Positions 26,805-34,864 of a stretch of DNA of 64,000 nt are shown in pieces; position 1 is the stretch's first letter, and each line of letters begins with the position of its first letter. Position numbers and translations under genes: made by a program. This stretch comes from Knoellia sp031844405. Its GTDB lineage: Bacteria; Actinomycetota; Actinomycetes; Actinomycetales; Dermatophilaceae. Where the stretch lies: the NCBI GenBank assembly GCA_031844405.1, contig JAUZVC010000001.1, forward strand, positions 434,001 through 498,000. The letters run 5' to 3'. A model generated the notes under the pieces. It searched no databases. It saw nothing but the letters and a program-made list of their open reading frames with translations, and was not told the origin of the DNA.

Positions 26805-28019
26805 GTGACCTCGCCCGCCCCCGATCGGGCGGGTCCCGGGGGACCCACCGCCGCGTTCGCACCGGTGGCGCTGCTCGCAGCGCTGCCGGTGCTCGCGTCG
26901 CTGTGGAAGCAGGGACCGTGCCTCGACCGCGGCTGGGGTGGGCAGGAGCCGTTCTGGCGGTTCTGCTACTCCGACCTCGCCGTGTCGACGCAGACGACGG
27001 GTGCGTCCGCGGGGCTGGTCGGCTGGCTGCGTGGTGAGGTCCCGCTCGACCACCCCCCGCTCACCGCGGCCCTCGTCTCGACCGTCGCCGGCCTCGGCCC
27101 GGGCGGTGACCCGGTCGTCACCCAGCGCTGGGTCCTCGGCGTGTGGGCGCTGCTCTCGGTCGCGGCCCTCGTCCTCGTCGCGTGGTGGGTGCGGGACGTC
27201 GGGCCGCGAGGTGCCGCAGGAGCGTGGCACGTCGTCCTCGCCCCCGTCGCAGCGCTCACGCTGCTCCTCTCGCCGGACCTCCTCGGCGTCGCACTCGCGA
27301 CCGGTGGCATGTGGGCCTGGTCACGGCGACATCCCGCGCTGGCCGGCACCCTCCTCGGAGCCGGGCTCCTCGCCCGCACCTACCCGGGCCTGCTGCTCGT
27401 CGTCCTGGCTGCCCTCGCGTGGCGCACGGGGCGCGAGCGTGAGCTCGTCCGGGTCGCTGCCGGCGCAGTGACGACCGTGGCGGCCGTCGCCGTGCCGCTG
27501 CTGCTCGTCCGCCCCGTGCTCCTCACCCGCTCGTGGGGCCTGTGGGCCGACAGCCTCGCGGGGCTCGGCTCGGTCTGGTACGTCCCGACCCTCGCCGGCA
27601 GCCCGTGGCCGGCCGGGGTGCTCACCGCGGTCGCCGTGCTCGGCGTCGTCGTCGCCGTCGGGCTCGGCGCACTGCTCGTCCTCGGCTCGCCGAGCGTGCC
27701 CCGCATCGGTGCCGCCGCCCTCGTCGTCGTCGCGGTCGTCCTCGTCACCGGCAAGAGCTTCCCGGTGCAGGCCTCGCTCTGGCTCGTGCCGCTCGTCGCG
27801 CTCGCCGGGCTGCGGTGGCGCGACCACCTCGTCTGGGCGCTCGCGGAGGCGGTCCACTTCGTCGCCGTCTGGCTCTACCTCGGCGGGCTCTCCGACCCCG
27901 ACCGCTCGTTGCCCGCGGGCTGGTACGCCGTCGCCCTCCTCGGACGCGTCGGCGCCGTCGTCTGGCTCGCCGTCCGCGCCTGGCTGACCGCCACCTCCGA
28001 GGACCCGCGCCGGATTTAG
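26805..28019 (+). CDS. Polytopic membrane protein, GT87-like mannosyltransferase family
   Basis: 404 residues from GTG, 2 bases after ponA. About ten hydrophobic segments rich in Leu/Val/Ala. After the first helix an extracytoplasmic loop contains CYSDLAVSTQTTGASAG and PLDHPPLTAALVS, with a YSDL-type Asp-bearing motif as in GT-C polyprenyl-phosphate-sugar transferases; LLARTYPGLLL recurs mid-protein. The equivalent gene between ponA1 and rpsF in mycobacteria (Rv0051) is annotated as a conserved membrane protein of this kind. It would move a sugar from a polyprenyl-phosphate donor to an envelope acceptor; the actual substrate is unknown. Confidence 0.72.
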   Translation: MTSPAPDRAGPGGPTAAFAPVALLAALPVLASLWKQGPCLDRGWGGQEPFWRFCYSDLAVSTQTTGASAGLVGWLRGEVPLDHPPLTAALVSTVAGLGPGGDPVVTQRWVLGVWALLSVAALVLVAWWVRDVGPRGAAGAWHVVLAPVAALTLLLSPDLLGVALATGGMWAWSRRHPALAGTLLGAGLLARTYPGLLLVVLAALAWRTGRERELVRVAAGAVTTVAAVAVPLLLVRPVLLTRSWGLWADSLAGLGSVWYVPTLAGSPWPAGVLTAVAVLGVVVAVGLGALLVLGSPSVPRIGAAALVVVAVVLVTGKSFPVQASLWLVPLVALAGLRWRDHLVWALAEAVHFVAVWLYLGGLSDPDRSLPAGWYAVALLGRVGAVVWLAVRAWLTATSEDPRRI

Positions 28020-28033
28020 CCGTATGCCGTGCA

Positions 28034-28157
28034 GCCGGTACCCTTGGCAAGTTGCCTCGCGCCCTGTGGACAGCTCCGCGGCGGTGTCGGCAGCGATGCA
28101 TACCCTCCTGTCACGGAGAGACCGTGACCGTTCAGACCGAAGGAGGCGGGTTAACGC
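28034..28157 (+). promoter_or_regulatory. rpsF operon leader
   Basis: The gap before rpsF holds a TACCCT hexamer at 28037-28042 as a candidate -10, a small perfect hairpin (TCACGG loop CCGTGA, about 28111-28127) and a strong GAAGGAGG ribosome site about 8 bases before the ATG. rpsF leaders in many bacteria carry an S6:S18-binding structure for autoregulation; whether this hairpin is that element needs folding and alignment. Confidence 0.45.
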
Positions 28158-28445
28158 ATGCGTCAGTACGAACTCATGGTCATCCTCGACCCGGAGCTTG
28201 ACGACCGCACGGTGCAGCCGTCGCTCGACAAGTTCCTCACGGTGATCACCAAGGACGGTGGCACCGTCGACAACATCGACATCTGGGGCCGTCGTCGCCT
28301 GGCCTACGAGATCAAGAAGAAGGCCGAGGGCATCTACGCCGTCGTCAACTTCACCTCGGAGCCGGCCACGGCCAAGGAGCTGGACCGCCAGCTCGGCCTC
28401 AACGAGTCGATCATGCGGACGAAGCTCCTTCGTCCCTCCGCCTGA
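28158..28445 (+). CDS. rpsF: 30S ribosomal protein S6
   Basis: 95 residues, typical size. MRQYELMVILDPELDD N-terminus, GRRRLAYEIKKKAEGIYAVVNF (about 43-64) and LNESIMRTKLLRP C-terminus are characteristic. It binds 16S rRNA together with S18 in the 30S platform. First gene of rpsF-ssb-rpsR-rplI, with a GAAGGAGG ribosome site. The C-terminus is the short form, without the acidic tail found in some proteobacteria. Confidence 0.97.
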   Translation: MRQYELMVILDPELDDRTVQPSLDKFLTVITKDGGTVDNIDIWGRRRLAYEIKKKAEGIYAVVNFTSEPATAKELDRQLGLNESIMRTKLLRPSA

Positions 28446-28534
28446 TCGTCTCCACCCCAGCGACACCCGCTCAACCCAGCCACACGGCATACCCAATCCG
28501 CCGCATCTGCACCAGACCAAAGGGGATCTGATCC

Positions 28535-29125
28535 ATGGCAGGCGAGACCGTCATCACGATCGTCGGGAACCTCACCGGTGACCCCGAGCTGCGCTTCACT
28601 CCGTCGGGCGCTGCCGTCGCGAACTTCACCGTGGCCTCCACGCCGCGCACGTTCGACCGGCAGAGCAACGAGTGGAAGGACGGCGAGACGCTGTTCATGC
28701 GCTGCTCGGTCTGGCGTGACGCGGCGGAGAACGTCGCCGAGTCCCTCCAGCGGGGCACGCGCGTCATCGTCACCGGCCGCCTGAAGTCTCGTTCCTACGA
28801 GACCAAGGAGGGCGAGAAGCGCACCGTCATCGAGATGGACGTCGACGAGGTCGGCCCCTCGATGAAGTACGCGACCGCGAAGGTCAACAAGACCTCCCGC
28901 GGTGGCGGCGGTGGCGGCTTCGGCGGCGACCAGGGCGGTTCGGGCCAGCACGACCCGTGGGCCACCGGCGGCTCCGCACCCCAGGGTGGCGGCCAGCCGG
29001 GCGGTCAGGGCGGCGGCTGGAGCCAGGGCGGTGGCCAGCAGGCGCCGCAGCAGGGTTCGCAGGGACAGCAGGGTGGCCAGGGAGGCTGGGGCAACGCCCC
29101 GGCCTACGACGAGCCCCCCTTCTGA
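28535..29125 (+). CDS. ssb: Single-stranded DNA-binding protein
   Basis: 196 residues. OB fold at 1-115 (ETVITIVGNLTGDPELRFTPSGAAVANFTVA, FMRCSVWRDAAENVAESLQRGTRVIVTGRL), then a Gly/Gln-rich linker of about 65 residues, and the acidic tip YDEPPF that recruits repair and replication partners, in the actinobacterial DEPPF form. ATG preceded by AAGGGGATC at about 8 bases. It coats ssDNA in replication and repair. In the ribosomal operon, 89 bases after rpsF; the gap contains one copy of the GTATGCCG octamer. Confidence 0.96.
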   Translation: MAGETVITIVGNLTGDPELRFTPSGAAVANFTVASTPRTFDRQSNEWKDGETLFMRCSVWRDAAENVAESLQRGTRVIVTGRLKSRSYETKEGEKRTVIEMDVDEVGPSMKYATAKVNKTSRGGGGGGFGGDQGGSGQHDPWATGGSAPQGGGQPGGQGGGWSQGGGQQAPQQGSQGQQGGQGGWGNAPAYDEPPF

Positions 29126-29208
29126 TCCGACAACCACCACAGATTCACACCATCCCTGGGTGACCAGGGCTCATCCGCCGAGCAGCTCGGCAGAAGGAGA
29201 GCACCACG

Positions 29209-29445
29209 ATGGCCAAGCCAGTTGTGCGCAAGCCCAAGAAGAAGGCCAACCCGCTCAAGGCGGCGAAGGTCGAGAACATCGACTACAAGGACACTGCGCT
29301 GCTGCGCAAGTTCATCTCCGACCGCGGCAAGATCCGCGCTCGTCGGGTGACCGGCGTGTCCGTCCAGGAGCAGCGTCTGATCGCCAACGCGGTCAAGAAC
29401 GCCCGTGAGATGGCGCTCCTTCCCTACTCCAGCTCGTCCCGCTGA
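29209..29445 (+). CDS. rpsR: 30S ribosomal protein S18, cysteine-free form
   Basis: 78 residues. IDYKDTALLRKFISDRGKIRARRVTG (about 25-50) and VKNAREMALLPY near the end identify S18. AGAAGGAGAG ribosome site. Unlike the zinc-binding form, which has CxxC before IDYKD and a Cys-x3-His after RRVTG, this protein has no Cys at all: the N-terminal segment reads KKKANPLKAAKVEN and the later one VSVQEQR. It is therefore the C-minus, zinc-independent type, encoded in the main rpsF operon. It binds 16S rRNA with S6. Confidence 0.96.
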   Translation: MAKPVVRKPKKKANPLKAAKVENIDYKDTALLRKFISDRGKIRARRVTGVSVQEQRLIANAVKNAREMALLPYSSSSR

Positions 29446-29477
29446 CGCGCGACCCAGCAGACAAGGAGAGCTGAACA

Positions 29478-29924
29478 ATGAAGGTCATTCTCACGCACGA
29501 GGTCTCCAACCTCGGCACCGCCGGTGACGTCGTCGACGTCAAGGACGGCTACGCCCGCAACTTCCTCTTCCGCCGCGGCCTCGCGACGGCGTGGACCAAG
29601 GGCGCCCAGAAGCAGGTCGACTCCATCGCCAAGGGCCGTGAGGTCCGCGCGGTGAAGTCGCTCGAGGAGGCCCAGTCGATCAAGGGCAACCTCGAGAGCA
29701 AGGCCGTCAACGTCCCGGCGCACGCCGGCAAGGAGGGTCGCCTCTTCGGCGCCGTCTCCACCGCCGACATCGCCGCGGCCGTCAAGGACGCCATCGGCAC
29801 CGAGATCGACAAGCGCAAGATCGAGGTCCCGACCCCGATCAAGACCACGGGTGCCCACGAGGCCCTCGTCCGCCTGCACCCCGAGGTCCAGGCCAAGGTC
29901 GCGCTCAACGTCGTCGCCGGCTGA
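29478..29924 (+). CDS. rplI: 50S ribosomal protein L9
   Basis: 148 residues, normal length. N-terminal domain MKVILTHEVSNLGTAGDVVDVKDGYARNFLFRRGLA matches the L9 signature; a long central helix (about 40-75) and a C-terminal domain with GRLFGAVSTADIAAAVKD and ALVRLHPEVQAKVALNVV follow. It binds 23S rRNA at the base of the L1 stalk. AAGGAGAG ribosome site 8 bases upstream. Last gene of the operon; a palindrome and a strong GC hairpin follow. Confidence 0.97.
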   Translation: MKVILTHEVSNLGTAGDVVDVKDGYARNFLFRRGLATAWTKGAQKQVDSIAKGREVRAVKSLEEAQSIKGNLESKAVNVPAHAGKEGRLFGAVSTADIAAAVKDAIGTEIDKRKIEVPTPIKTTGAHEALVRLHPEVQAKVALNVVAG

Positions 29925-29939
29925 CGCTGGACTTCCCAC

Positions 29940-30013
29940 GACTGATTGCGACCTTCGGCGCCGACCGCGGTCAGCGCACCGCAGCCGGAAGCGGCCGAAA
30001 GTCGCAATCAGTC
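29940..30013. repeat. Long-stem palindrome C
   Basis: Left arm 29940-29959 and right arm 29994-30013 pair over 20 bases with one mismatch; loop 34 bases. The arms (GACTGATTGCGACTTTCGG theme) closely resemble palindrome B (GACTTATTGCCACTTTC theme), with changes matched on both arms. Confidence 0.85.
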
Positions 30014-30020
30014 GAAGACC

Positions 30021-30056
30021 GCAGCGCCCGCTCCCCGCACGGGGAGCGGGCGCTGC
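30021..30056 (+). terminator. Terminator of the rpsF-ssb-rpsR-rplI operon
   Basis: Perfect 17-base-pair stem (30021-30037 with 30040-30056) around a two-base centre (a four-base loop in practice), about 100 bases after the rplI stop. GC-rich and without a T run, as is usual in high-GC actinobacteria. Confidence 0.85.
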
Positions 30057-30081
30057 CGCGTTGTCGGGCGGACGGCATACG

Positions 30082-31236
30082 GTGTCCGCCGTGCCCCTGA
30101 CCCAGTCGAGATCCGTCCTGCACGCCGTCGTCGCCGTCCGGGTCGTCAACCGCCTCGGCGGGTTCGGGATGAGCTTCCTCGGGCTGCGGCTCGCCCGCGA
30201 CCTCGGGATGTCGCTGTCGGCCGTCGGGGTCGTCCTCGCCGTCTTCGGTGCCTGCACCGTCCCGAGCCGGATCCTCGGGGGCGTCCTCGCCAGCCGGGTG
30301 GGGGCGCGCTGGACGATCGCCGGCGGGCTCCTCGCCGGCGCCCTCGCGCTGCTCGGGATCGCGCTCGGTGACTCCGTCCCCGTCGTCGTCGCGGCCGTCC
30401 TCGCGCTCGGGCTCGCCTACGAGGTCATCGAGCCCGCGACCCAGGCCGTCATCGCCGAGACCATCGAGCCGTCACGGCAGGCGTCGGCCTTCGCGCTGCT
30501 GTGGTCGACCCTCGCCGTCGCCGGCGTGGTCTCCGGCCTGCTCGCCGCACTGCTCGGGCGCTGGGGGGTCTCGGCGATCTTCGTGTGCGACGCCGTCTCG
30601 AGCGCGCTCGCGGCCGTCGCCGCCCTCGTCCTGCTCCCGTCGGCGCACGCGGAGCGGCACCCGTCGCCGTGGCGGTCGGCGCTCACGCCCCGGCTGCTCG
30701 CGTGGACCGGGGTGGGCACGGTCCATGCGACCCTCGTCATGGTCATCGTCTTCATGCTCCCGCTGGCCGTCGACCGCGCCGGCCACCCGACGTCGACGAC
30801 CGGCTGGCTGCTCGCCGCCGCGGCCGCCTCGGCGATCGGCGCGCAGCGGGTCCTCGCCCGCGTCGAGACCCGTATGCCGGCCGCCACCGCCCTCGTCGTC
30901 GGTCACCTCGTCCTCGCCGCAGGTCTCGGGCTGTGGGCGACGGGGTCGGTCGCCGGGCTCGTCGCCGGCGCCGTGCTCGAGGGCGCGAGCGGGGCGTTCC
31001 TGCTCGGGACCTACCAGGCGACGGCCGCCCGCATGGGTGGCCCGGGCCTCGGCGCCGCCGTCATGACGATCTTCGGCCTGTCGTGGGGCGTGGCGACCGT
31101 CGTCGCCCCGCTCGTGTCGGCGCCGCTGCTCGACCGCGGGCCGGCCGTCCTCTGGCTGGCGGCTGCCGGGCTCTCGCTCGCCCTGGCCGCGGGCCACGCC
31201 GCCCGGGGCGTCGCCGAGCCGGTGTCGGTGCCCTGA
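30082..31236 (+). CDS. MFS transporter
   Basis: 384 residues from GTG at 30082; a second GTG three codons later is equally possible and no ribosome site stands out. About twelve hydrophobic segments; VVNRLGGFGMSFLGLRLARDLG near 17, GGVLASRVGARWTIAGG near 66 (the loop 2-3 motif region with D replaced), and a second half starting with a poorly charged loop around HAERHPSPWRSAL near 195. This is a drug/metabolite efflux-type major facilitator; the substrate is unknown. It ends 15 bases before radA, but radA appears to have its own promoter inside the end of this gene. Confidence 0.82.
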   Translation: MSAVPLTQSRSVLHAVVAVRVVNRLGGFGMSFLGLRLARDLGMSLSAVGVVLAVFGACTVPSRILGGVLASRVGARWTIAGGLLAGALALLGIALGDSVPVVVAAVLALGLAYEVIEPATQAVIAETIEPSRQASAFALLWSTLAVAGVVSGLLAALLGRWGVSAIFVCDAVSSALAAVAALVLLPSAHAERHPSPWRSALTPRLLAWTGVGTVHATLVMVIVFMLPLAVDRAGHPTSTTGWLLAAAAASAIGAQRVLARVETRMPAATALVVGHLVLAAGLGLWATGSVAGLVAGAVLEGASGAFLLGTYQATAARMGGPGLGAAVMTIFGLSWGVATVVAPLVSAPLLDRGPAVLWLAAAGLSLALAAGHAARGVAEPVSVP

Positions 31237-31238
31237 CC

Positions 31239-31251
31239 TAGGTTGGCGGCC
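31239..31251 (+). promoter_or_regulatory. Leaderless -10 element of radA
   Basis: TAGGTT followed by exactly 7 bases and the ATG at 31252. This spacing puts the likely transcription start on the start codon. It decides the start in favour of 31252 over the in-frame TTG three codons upstream, which lies inside the hexamer. Confidence 0.55.
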
Positions 31252-32637
31252 ATGGCAGCGAAGGGCGCGCGACCGGCATACCGGTGCACCGAGTGCGGGT
31301 GGACGACCGTCAAGTGGGTGGGGCGCTGCGGTGAGTGCCAGGCGTGGGGCTCGGTGACCGAGGTCGGTGCCGTGAGCGCGCGCACGACCGCCGTCAAGAG
31401 CGTCGAGCGCCCGGCGGTGCCCATCGGCGAGGTCGACTCCAGCAGGGCCGAGGCCCGCGGCACCGGTGTGCCCGAGTTCGACCGCGTCCTCGGGGGCGGG
31501 CTCGTGCCCGGCGCCGTGGTGCTCGTCGCCGGTGAGCCGGGCATCGGCAAGTCGACGCTGCTCCTCGACGTCGCCGGCCGCGCCGCCCGTGGAGGCGAGC
31601 CGGGCGCCGAGCGACGGGTCCTCTACGTCAGCGGCGAGGAGTCGGCGGCGCAGGTGCGCAGCCGGGCCGAGCGCATCGAGGCCATGGCCCGCACCCTCTA
31701 CCTCGCGTCCGAGACCGACCTCGCCACGGTCCTCGGGCAGATCGACCAGGTCGAGCCCGACCTCCTCGTCGTCGACTCGGTCCAGACGATCAGCAGCGCC
31801 GAGGTCGACGGCTCGGCGGGCAACGTCTCGCAGGTCCGTGAGGTCGCCGCGAGCATCATCGCCACCGCCAAGTCCCGGGGCATCGCGACCCTGCTCGTCG
31901 GCCACGTCACCAAGGACGGCTCGATCGCCGGCCCGCGGGTCCTCGAGCACCTCGTCGACGTCGTCGTCCAGTTCGAGGGCGACCGGCACAGTCGCCTGCG
32001 GCTCGTCCGGGCGGTGAAGAACCGCTACGGCCCCACCGACGAGGTCGGTTGCTTCGACCTGTCCGACGTCGGCATCACCGGCCTCACCGACCCGAGCGGG
32101 CTCTTCCTCTCCAACCGCACCGCAGCCGTTCCCGGCACCTGCGTCACGGTGACGCTTGAGGGCCGCCGCCCGCTCGTCACCGAGGTGCAGGCCCTCGTCG
32201 ACCAGAGCGAGGTGCCCAACCCGCGCCGGGCGACGAGCGGCCTCGACTCGGCGCGGGTCGGCATGATCCTCGCCGTGCTCGGCACCCGCGCCCGTGCGCC
32301 CATCGGGCGCAAGGACGTGTTCGCGTCGACCGTCGGTGGGGTCCGCATCACCGAGCCGGCCTCGGACCTCGCCATCACGCTCGCCCTCGCCAGCGCCATC
32401 AACGACCAGCCCCTCCCGACGGGCACCGTCGCGTTCGGCGAGGTCGGGCTCGCCGGCGAGCTGCGGCCGGTGACCGGTGCACACCGACGGCTCGCTGAAG
32501 CCTCGCGGCTGGGCTTCACCACGGCGATCGTCCCTCCGGGCGTCGTCGGGGGAGGCCCGGTGCCCGACGGACTGCGCGTCATCGAGGTGGGCAGCGTCCT
32601 CGAGGCGGTCCAGCTCTGCGTCACGCCCGTCGGCTGA
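31252..32637 (+). CDS. radA: DNA repair protein RadA
   Basis: 461 residues. Zinc finger CxxC-x11-CxxC at about 12-29 (CTECGWTTVKWVGRCGEC), RecA-like ATPase with GEPGIGKSTLLLD near 93 and LLVVDSVQT near 173, the RadA-specific KNRYG motif near 256, and a C-terminal Lon-like domain with ASTVGGVRITEPASDLAI and GEVGLAGELRPV. It promotes branch migration of recombination intermediates. radA-disA adjacency is conserved in actinobacteria and DisA is inhibited by RadA in some species. A hairpin at 32662-32690 may end the transcript. Confidence 0.96.
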   Translation: MAAKGARPAYRCTECGWTTVKWVGRCGECQAWGSVTEVGAVSARTTAVKSVERPAVPIGEVDSSRAEARGTGVPEFDRVLGGGLVPGAVVLVAGEPGIGKSTLLLDVAGRAARGGEPGAERRVLYVSGEESAAQVRSRAERIEAMARTLYLASETDLATVLGQIDQVEPDLLVVDSVQTISSAEVDGSAGNVSQVREVAASIIATAKSRGIATLLVGHVTKDGSIAGPRVLEHLVDVVVQFEGDRHSRLRLVRAVKNRYGPTDEVGCFDLSDVGITGLTDPSGLFLSNRTAAVPGTCVTVTLEGRRPLVTEVQALVDQSEVPNPRRATSGLDSARVGMILAVLGTRARAPIGRKDVFASTVGGVRITEPASDLAITLALASAINDQPLPTGTVAFGEVGLAGELRPVTGAHRRLAEASRLGFTTAIVPPGVVGGGPVPDGLRVIEVGSVLEAVQLCVTPVG

Positions 32638-32661
32638 GCCAGGGGCGGCCCCACGCGGGGG

Positions 32662-32690
32662 GTTCGCGGACCACGTCGGTGTCCGCGAGC
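32662..32690 (+). terminator. Hairpin after radA
   Basis: GTTCGCGGAC at 32662-32671 pairs with GTCCGCGAGC at 32681-32690 (one mismatch), 9-base loop, 24 bases after the radA stop. It is followed by two imperfect copies of a 23-27 base GC-rich unit (32687-32709 and 32732-32758). Confidence 0.5.
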
Positions 32691-32765
32691 GGCTTCGCAG
32701 CGGCGCGCGAGGGGGTTTCACACCGGCGCGTGAGCGGGCTCGCAGCGGCGGGCGCGCGGCATCTG

Positions 32766-32803
32766 GGTTCGCGAACCGGACGCGCCGCCCACGCCGTTAG
32801 ACT
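32766..32803 (+). promoter_or_regulatory. disA promoter with palindromic operator candidate
   Basis: A perfect 12-base palindrome GGTTCGCGAACC (32766-32777) lies just upstream of or over the -35 position of a TAGACT -10 hexamer (32798-32803), about 49 bases before the disA GTG. GTTCGC/GCGAAC half-sites resemble ClgR-type boxes, but the usual 4-5 base spacer is missing. Confidence 0.45.
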
Positions 32804-32851
32804 CGCCATCGGGTCAGGGAGACCTGACCTGCGACGACTGGAGGGAAGCAC

Positions 32852-33934
32852 GTGGCCACGCCGCTGCACGAGGACGAGTTGATGCGGACGACGCTCGCTG
32901 CCGTCGCCCCCGGCACCGAGCTGCGTGACGGTCTCGAACGCATCCTTCGCGGACGCACCGGAGCCCTCATCGTCCTCGGCACGGACCGCACGGTCGACGC
33001 CATCGCCACCGGCGGCTTCCCGCTCGACGTCGAGTTCTCGGCCACCCGCCTGCGCGAGCTGGCCAAGATGGACGGCGCCATCGTCTGCGACCGCGACGTC
33101 ACCAAGATCCTGCGCGCCGCCACCCAGCTCGTGCCCGATGCGACCATCGAGACGAGCGAGTCCGGCACCCGCCACCGCACCGCGGAGCGGGTTGCGAAGC
33201 AGACCGGCTTCCCCGTCGTCTCGGTGAGCCAGTCGATGCGGATCGTCGCCCTCTATGTCGGCGAGTCCCGCTTCGTCCTCGAGGACTCGAGCGCGATCCT
33301 CTCCCGCGCCAACCAGGCCCTGCAGACCCTCGAGCGCTACAAGCAGCGCCTCGACGAGGTCACCGGCACCCTCTCCGCGCTCGAGATCGAGGACCTCGTC
33401 ACCGTCCGCGACGTCGCCAACGTCCTCCAGCGCCTCGAGATGGTGCGCCGGATCAAGGACGAGATCGGCGACTACGTCCTCCAGCTCGGCACCGACGGCC
33501 GCCTGCTCAGCCTCCAGCTGGAGGAGCTCACCGGCGGTCTCTCCGACGACCTCGGTCTCGTCATCCGCGACTACCTGCACGAGTCGCGCGGCGAGCACGA
33601 CCTGGCGCAGGCGACCGCCAACCTCACCGACATCGACGCCACCGAGCTGCTCGACCCGTCCGCCGGCGCCAAGGCGCTCGGCTTCATCGTGTCCGGTGAC
33701 GCGCTCGACTCCTCGGTGAGCCCGCTCGGCTACCGCATGCTCAGCAAGGTTCCCCGCCTCCCGGGCGCGATCGTCGACCGCCTCGTCGAGCACTTCGGCA
33801 GCCTCCAGAAGCTCCTCGCCGCCGGTGTCGACGACCTCATGAGCGTCGAGGGCGTCGGCGAGGGCCGTGCGCGGCTCGTCCGCGAGGGCCTGTCGCGACT
33901 CGCGGAGAGCAGCATCCTCGAGCGCTACGTCTGA
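32852..33934 (+). CDS. disA: DNA-integrity scanning diadenylate cyclase DisA
   Basis: 360 residues from GTG with GGAGGGAA 5 bases upstream. N-terminal DAC domain with MDGAIVCDRDVTKIL near 71 (DGA motif) and SGTRHRTAERV near 106 (RHR motif), both needed for c-di-AMP synthesis; a central helical domain (about 145-290) and C-terminal helix-hairpin-helix DNA-binding repeats (LLAAGVDDLMSVEGVGEGRARLV near 327). It makes c-di-AMP from two ATP and pauses on branched DNA. Next gene mutY starts 16 bases later, so the repair genes probably share a transcript. Confidence 0.96.
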   Translation: MATPLHEDELMRTTLAAVAPGTELRDGLERILRGRTGALIVLGTDRTVDAIATGGFPLDVEFSATRLRELAKMDGAIVCDRDVTKILRAATQLVPDATIETSESGTRHRTAERVAKQTGFPVVSVSQSMRIVALYVGESRFVLEDSSAILSRANQALQTLERYKQRLDEVTGTLSALEIEDLVTVRDVANVLQRLEMVRRIKDEIGDYVLQLGTDGRLLSLQLEELTGGLSDDLGLVIRDYLHESRGEHDLAQATANLTDIDATELLDPSAGAKALGFIVSGDALDSSVSPLGYRMLSKVPRLPGAIVDRLVEHFGSLQKLLAAGVDDLMSVEGVGEGRARLVREGLSRLAESSILERYV

Positions 33935-33949
33935 CCCGGGTCGGGCACC

Positions 33950-34864
33950 GTGAGCGCCGTGCGTCCCTCCGCGACCGACCTCGCCGCCCTGCACGGCGCC
34001 GTCCTCGACTGGTATGCCGTCTCCTCGCGGCCGCTGCCCTGGCGCGAGCCGTCGTGCTCGCCGTGGGGCGTCCTGCTCTCCGAGGTCATGTCGCAGCAGA
34101 CGCCGCTCGCCCGGGTGGCGCCGATCTGGCGTGAGTGGATGGAGCGGTGGCCCACCCCGGCCCACCTGGCCGCCGAGTCTCCCGGTGAGGTCGTGCGCGC
34201 GTGGGGACGGCTCGGCTACCCGCGGCGCGCCCTGCGCCTGCACGAGGCCGCGACCGTCATCACCGAGCGGCACGATGGGGAGGTGCCGCGCCACGAGGCC
34301 GACCTGAGGGCACTGCCCGGCATCGGCGACTACACCGCGGCGGCCGTCGCCGCCTTCGCGTTCGGGGACCGGTCGGTCGTCGTCGACACCAACGTCCGCC
34401 GGGTCGAGGCCCGGGTCGTCACCGGGGTGGCCCGGGCGGCACCGACGATGACGCGGGCCGAGGTCGGGCTCGCCGCCGACCTCCTGCCCGCCGACGACGA
34501 GGACGCCGCCAGGTGGAACGTCGCCGTCATGGAGCTCGGCGCGCTCGTCTGCACCGCCCGCAGCCCGCGCTGCGACGACTGCCCGGTCGTCGGCAGGTGC
34601 GCGTGGGTACTCGGGGGGCGGCCGGCATACGACGGGCCTCCGCGGCGGGGACAGAAGTGGCACGGCACCGACCGGCAGGTGCGCGGGATCATCGTCCAGA
34701 CCCTGCGCGAGAGCCCGGTGCCCGTGCGGCGCGAGGCATTGGCACCCGGCCGGGACGAGGCGCAGGTCGACCGGTGCCTCGTCGGTCTCGTCGAGGACGG
34801 GCTCGTCGAGCCGGTCGGCGGCGAGCTCTACGGCCTGCCCGGGGTCGAGGAGGTCGCGGGGTGA
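33950..34864 (+). CDS. mutY: A/G-specific adenine glycosylase
   Basis: 304 residues from GTG. LSEVMSQQTPL near 43 with the catalytic Glu, LPGIGDYTAAAVAAFAFG near 122 (helix-hairpin-helix), VVDTNVRR near 145 with the catalytic Asp, and the [4Fe-4S] cluster Cys spaced C-x6-C-x2-C-x5-C near 201-217. It removes adenine opposite 8-oxoguanine. The C-terminal part after the cluster is shorter than in E. coli MutY (about 85 residues), typical of actinobacteria. The stop overlaps the next GTG (GTGA). Order radA-disA-...-mutY is as in mycobacteria. Confidence 0.95.
   Translation: MSAVRPSATDLAALHGAVLDWYAVSSRPLPWREPSCSPWGVLLSEVMSQQTPLARVAPIWREWMERWPTPAHLAAESPGEVVRAWGRLGYPRRALRLHEAATVITERHDGEVPRHEADLRALPGIGDYTAAAVAAFAFGDRSVVVDTNVRRVEARVVTGVARAAPTMTRAEVGLAADLLPADDEDAARWNVAVMELGALVCTARSPRCDDCPVVGRCAWVLGGRPAYDGPPRRGQKWHGTDRQVRGIIVQTLRESPVPVRREALAPGRDEAQVDRCLVGLVEDGLVEPVGGELYGLPGVEEVAG

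Noticed and set aside
28020..28157. Riboswitch upstream of rpsF
   Set aside because: Only a small hairpin is visible and no conserved riboswitch core could be recognised; kept as a leader only.
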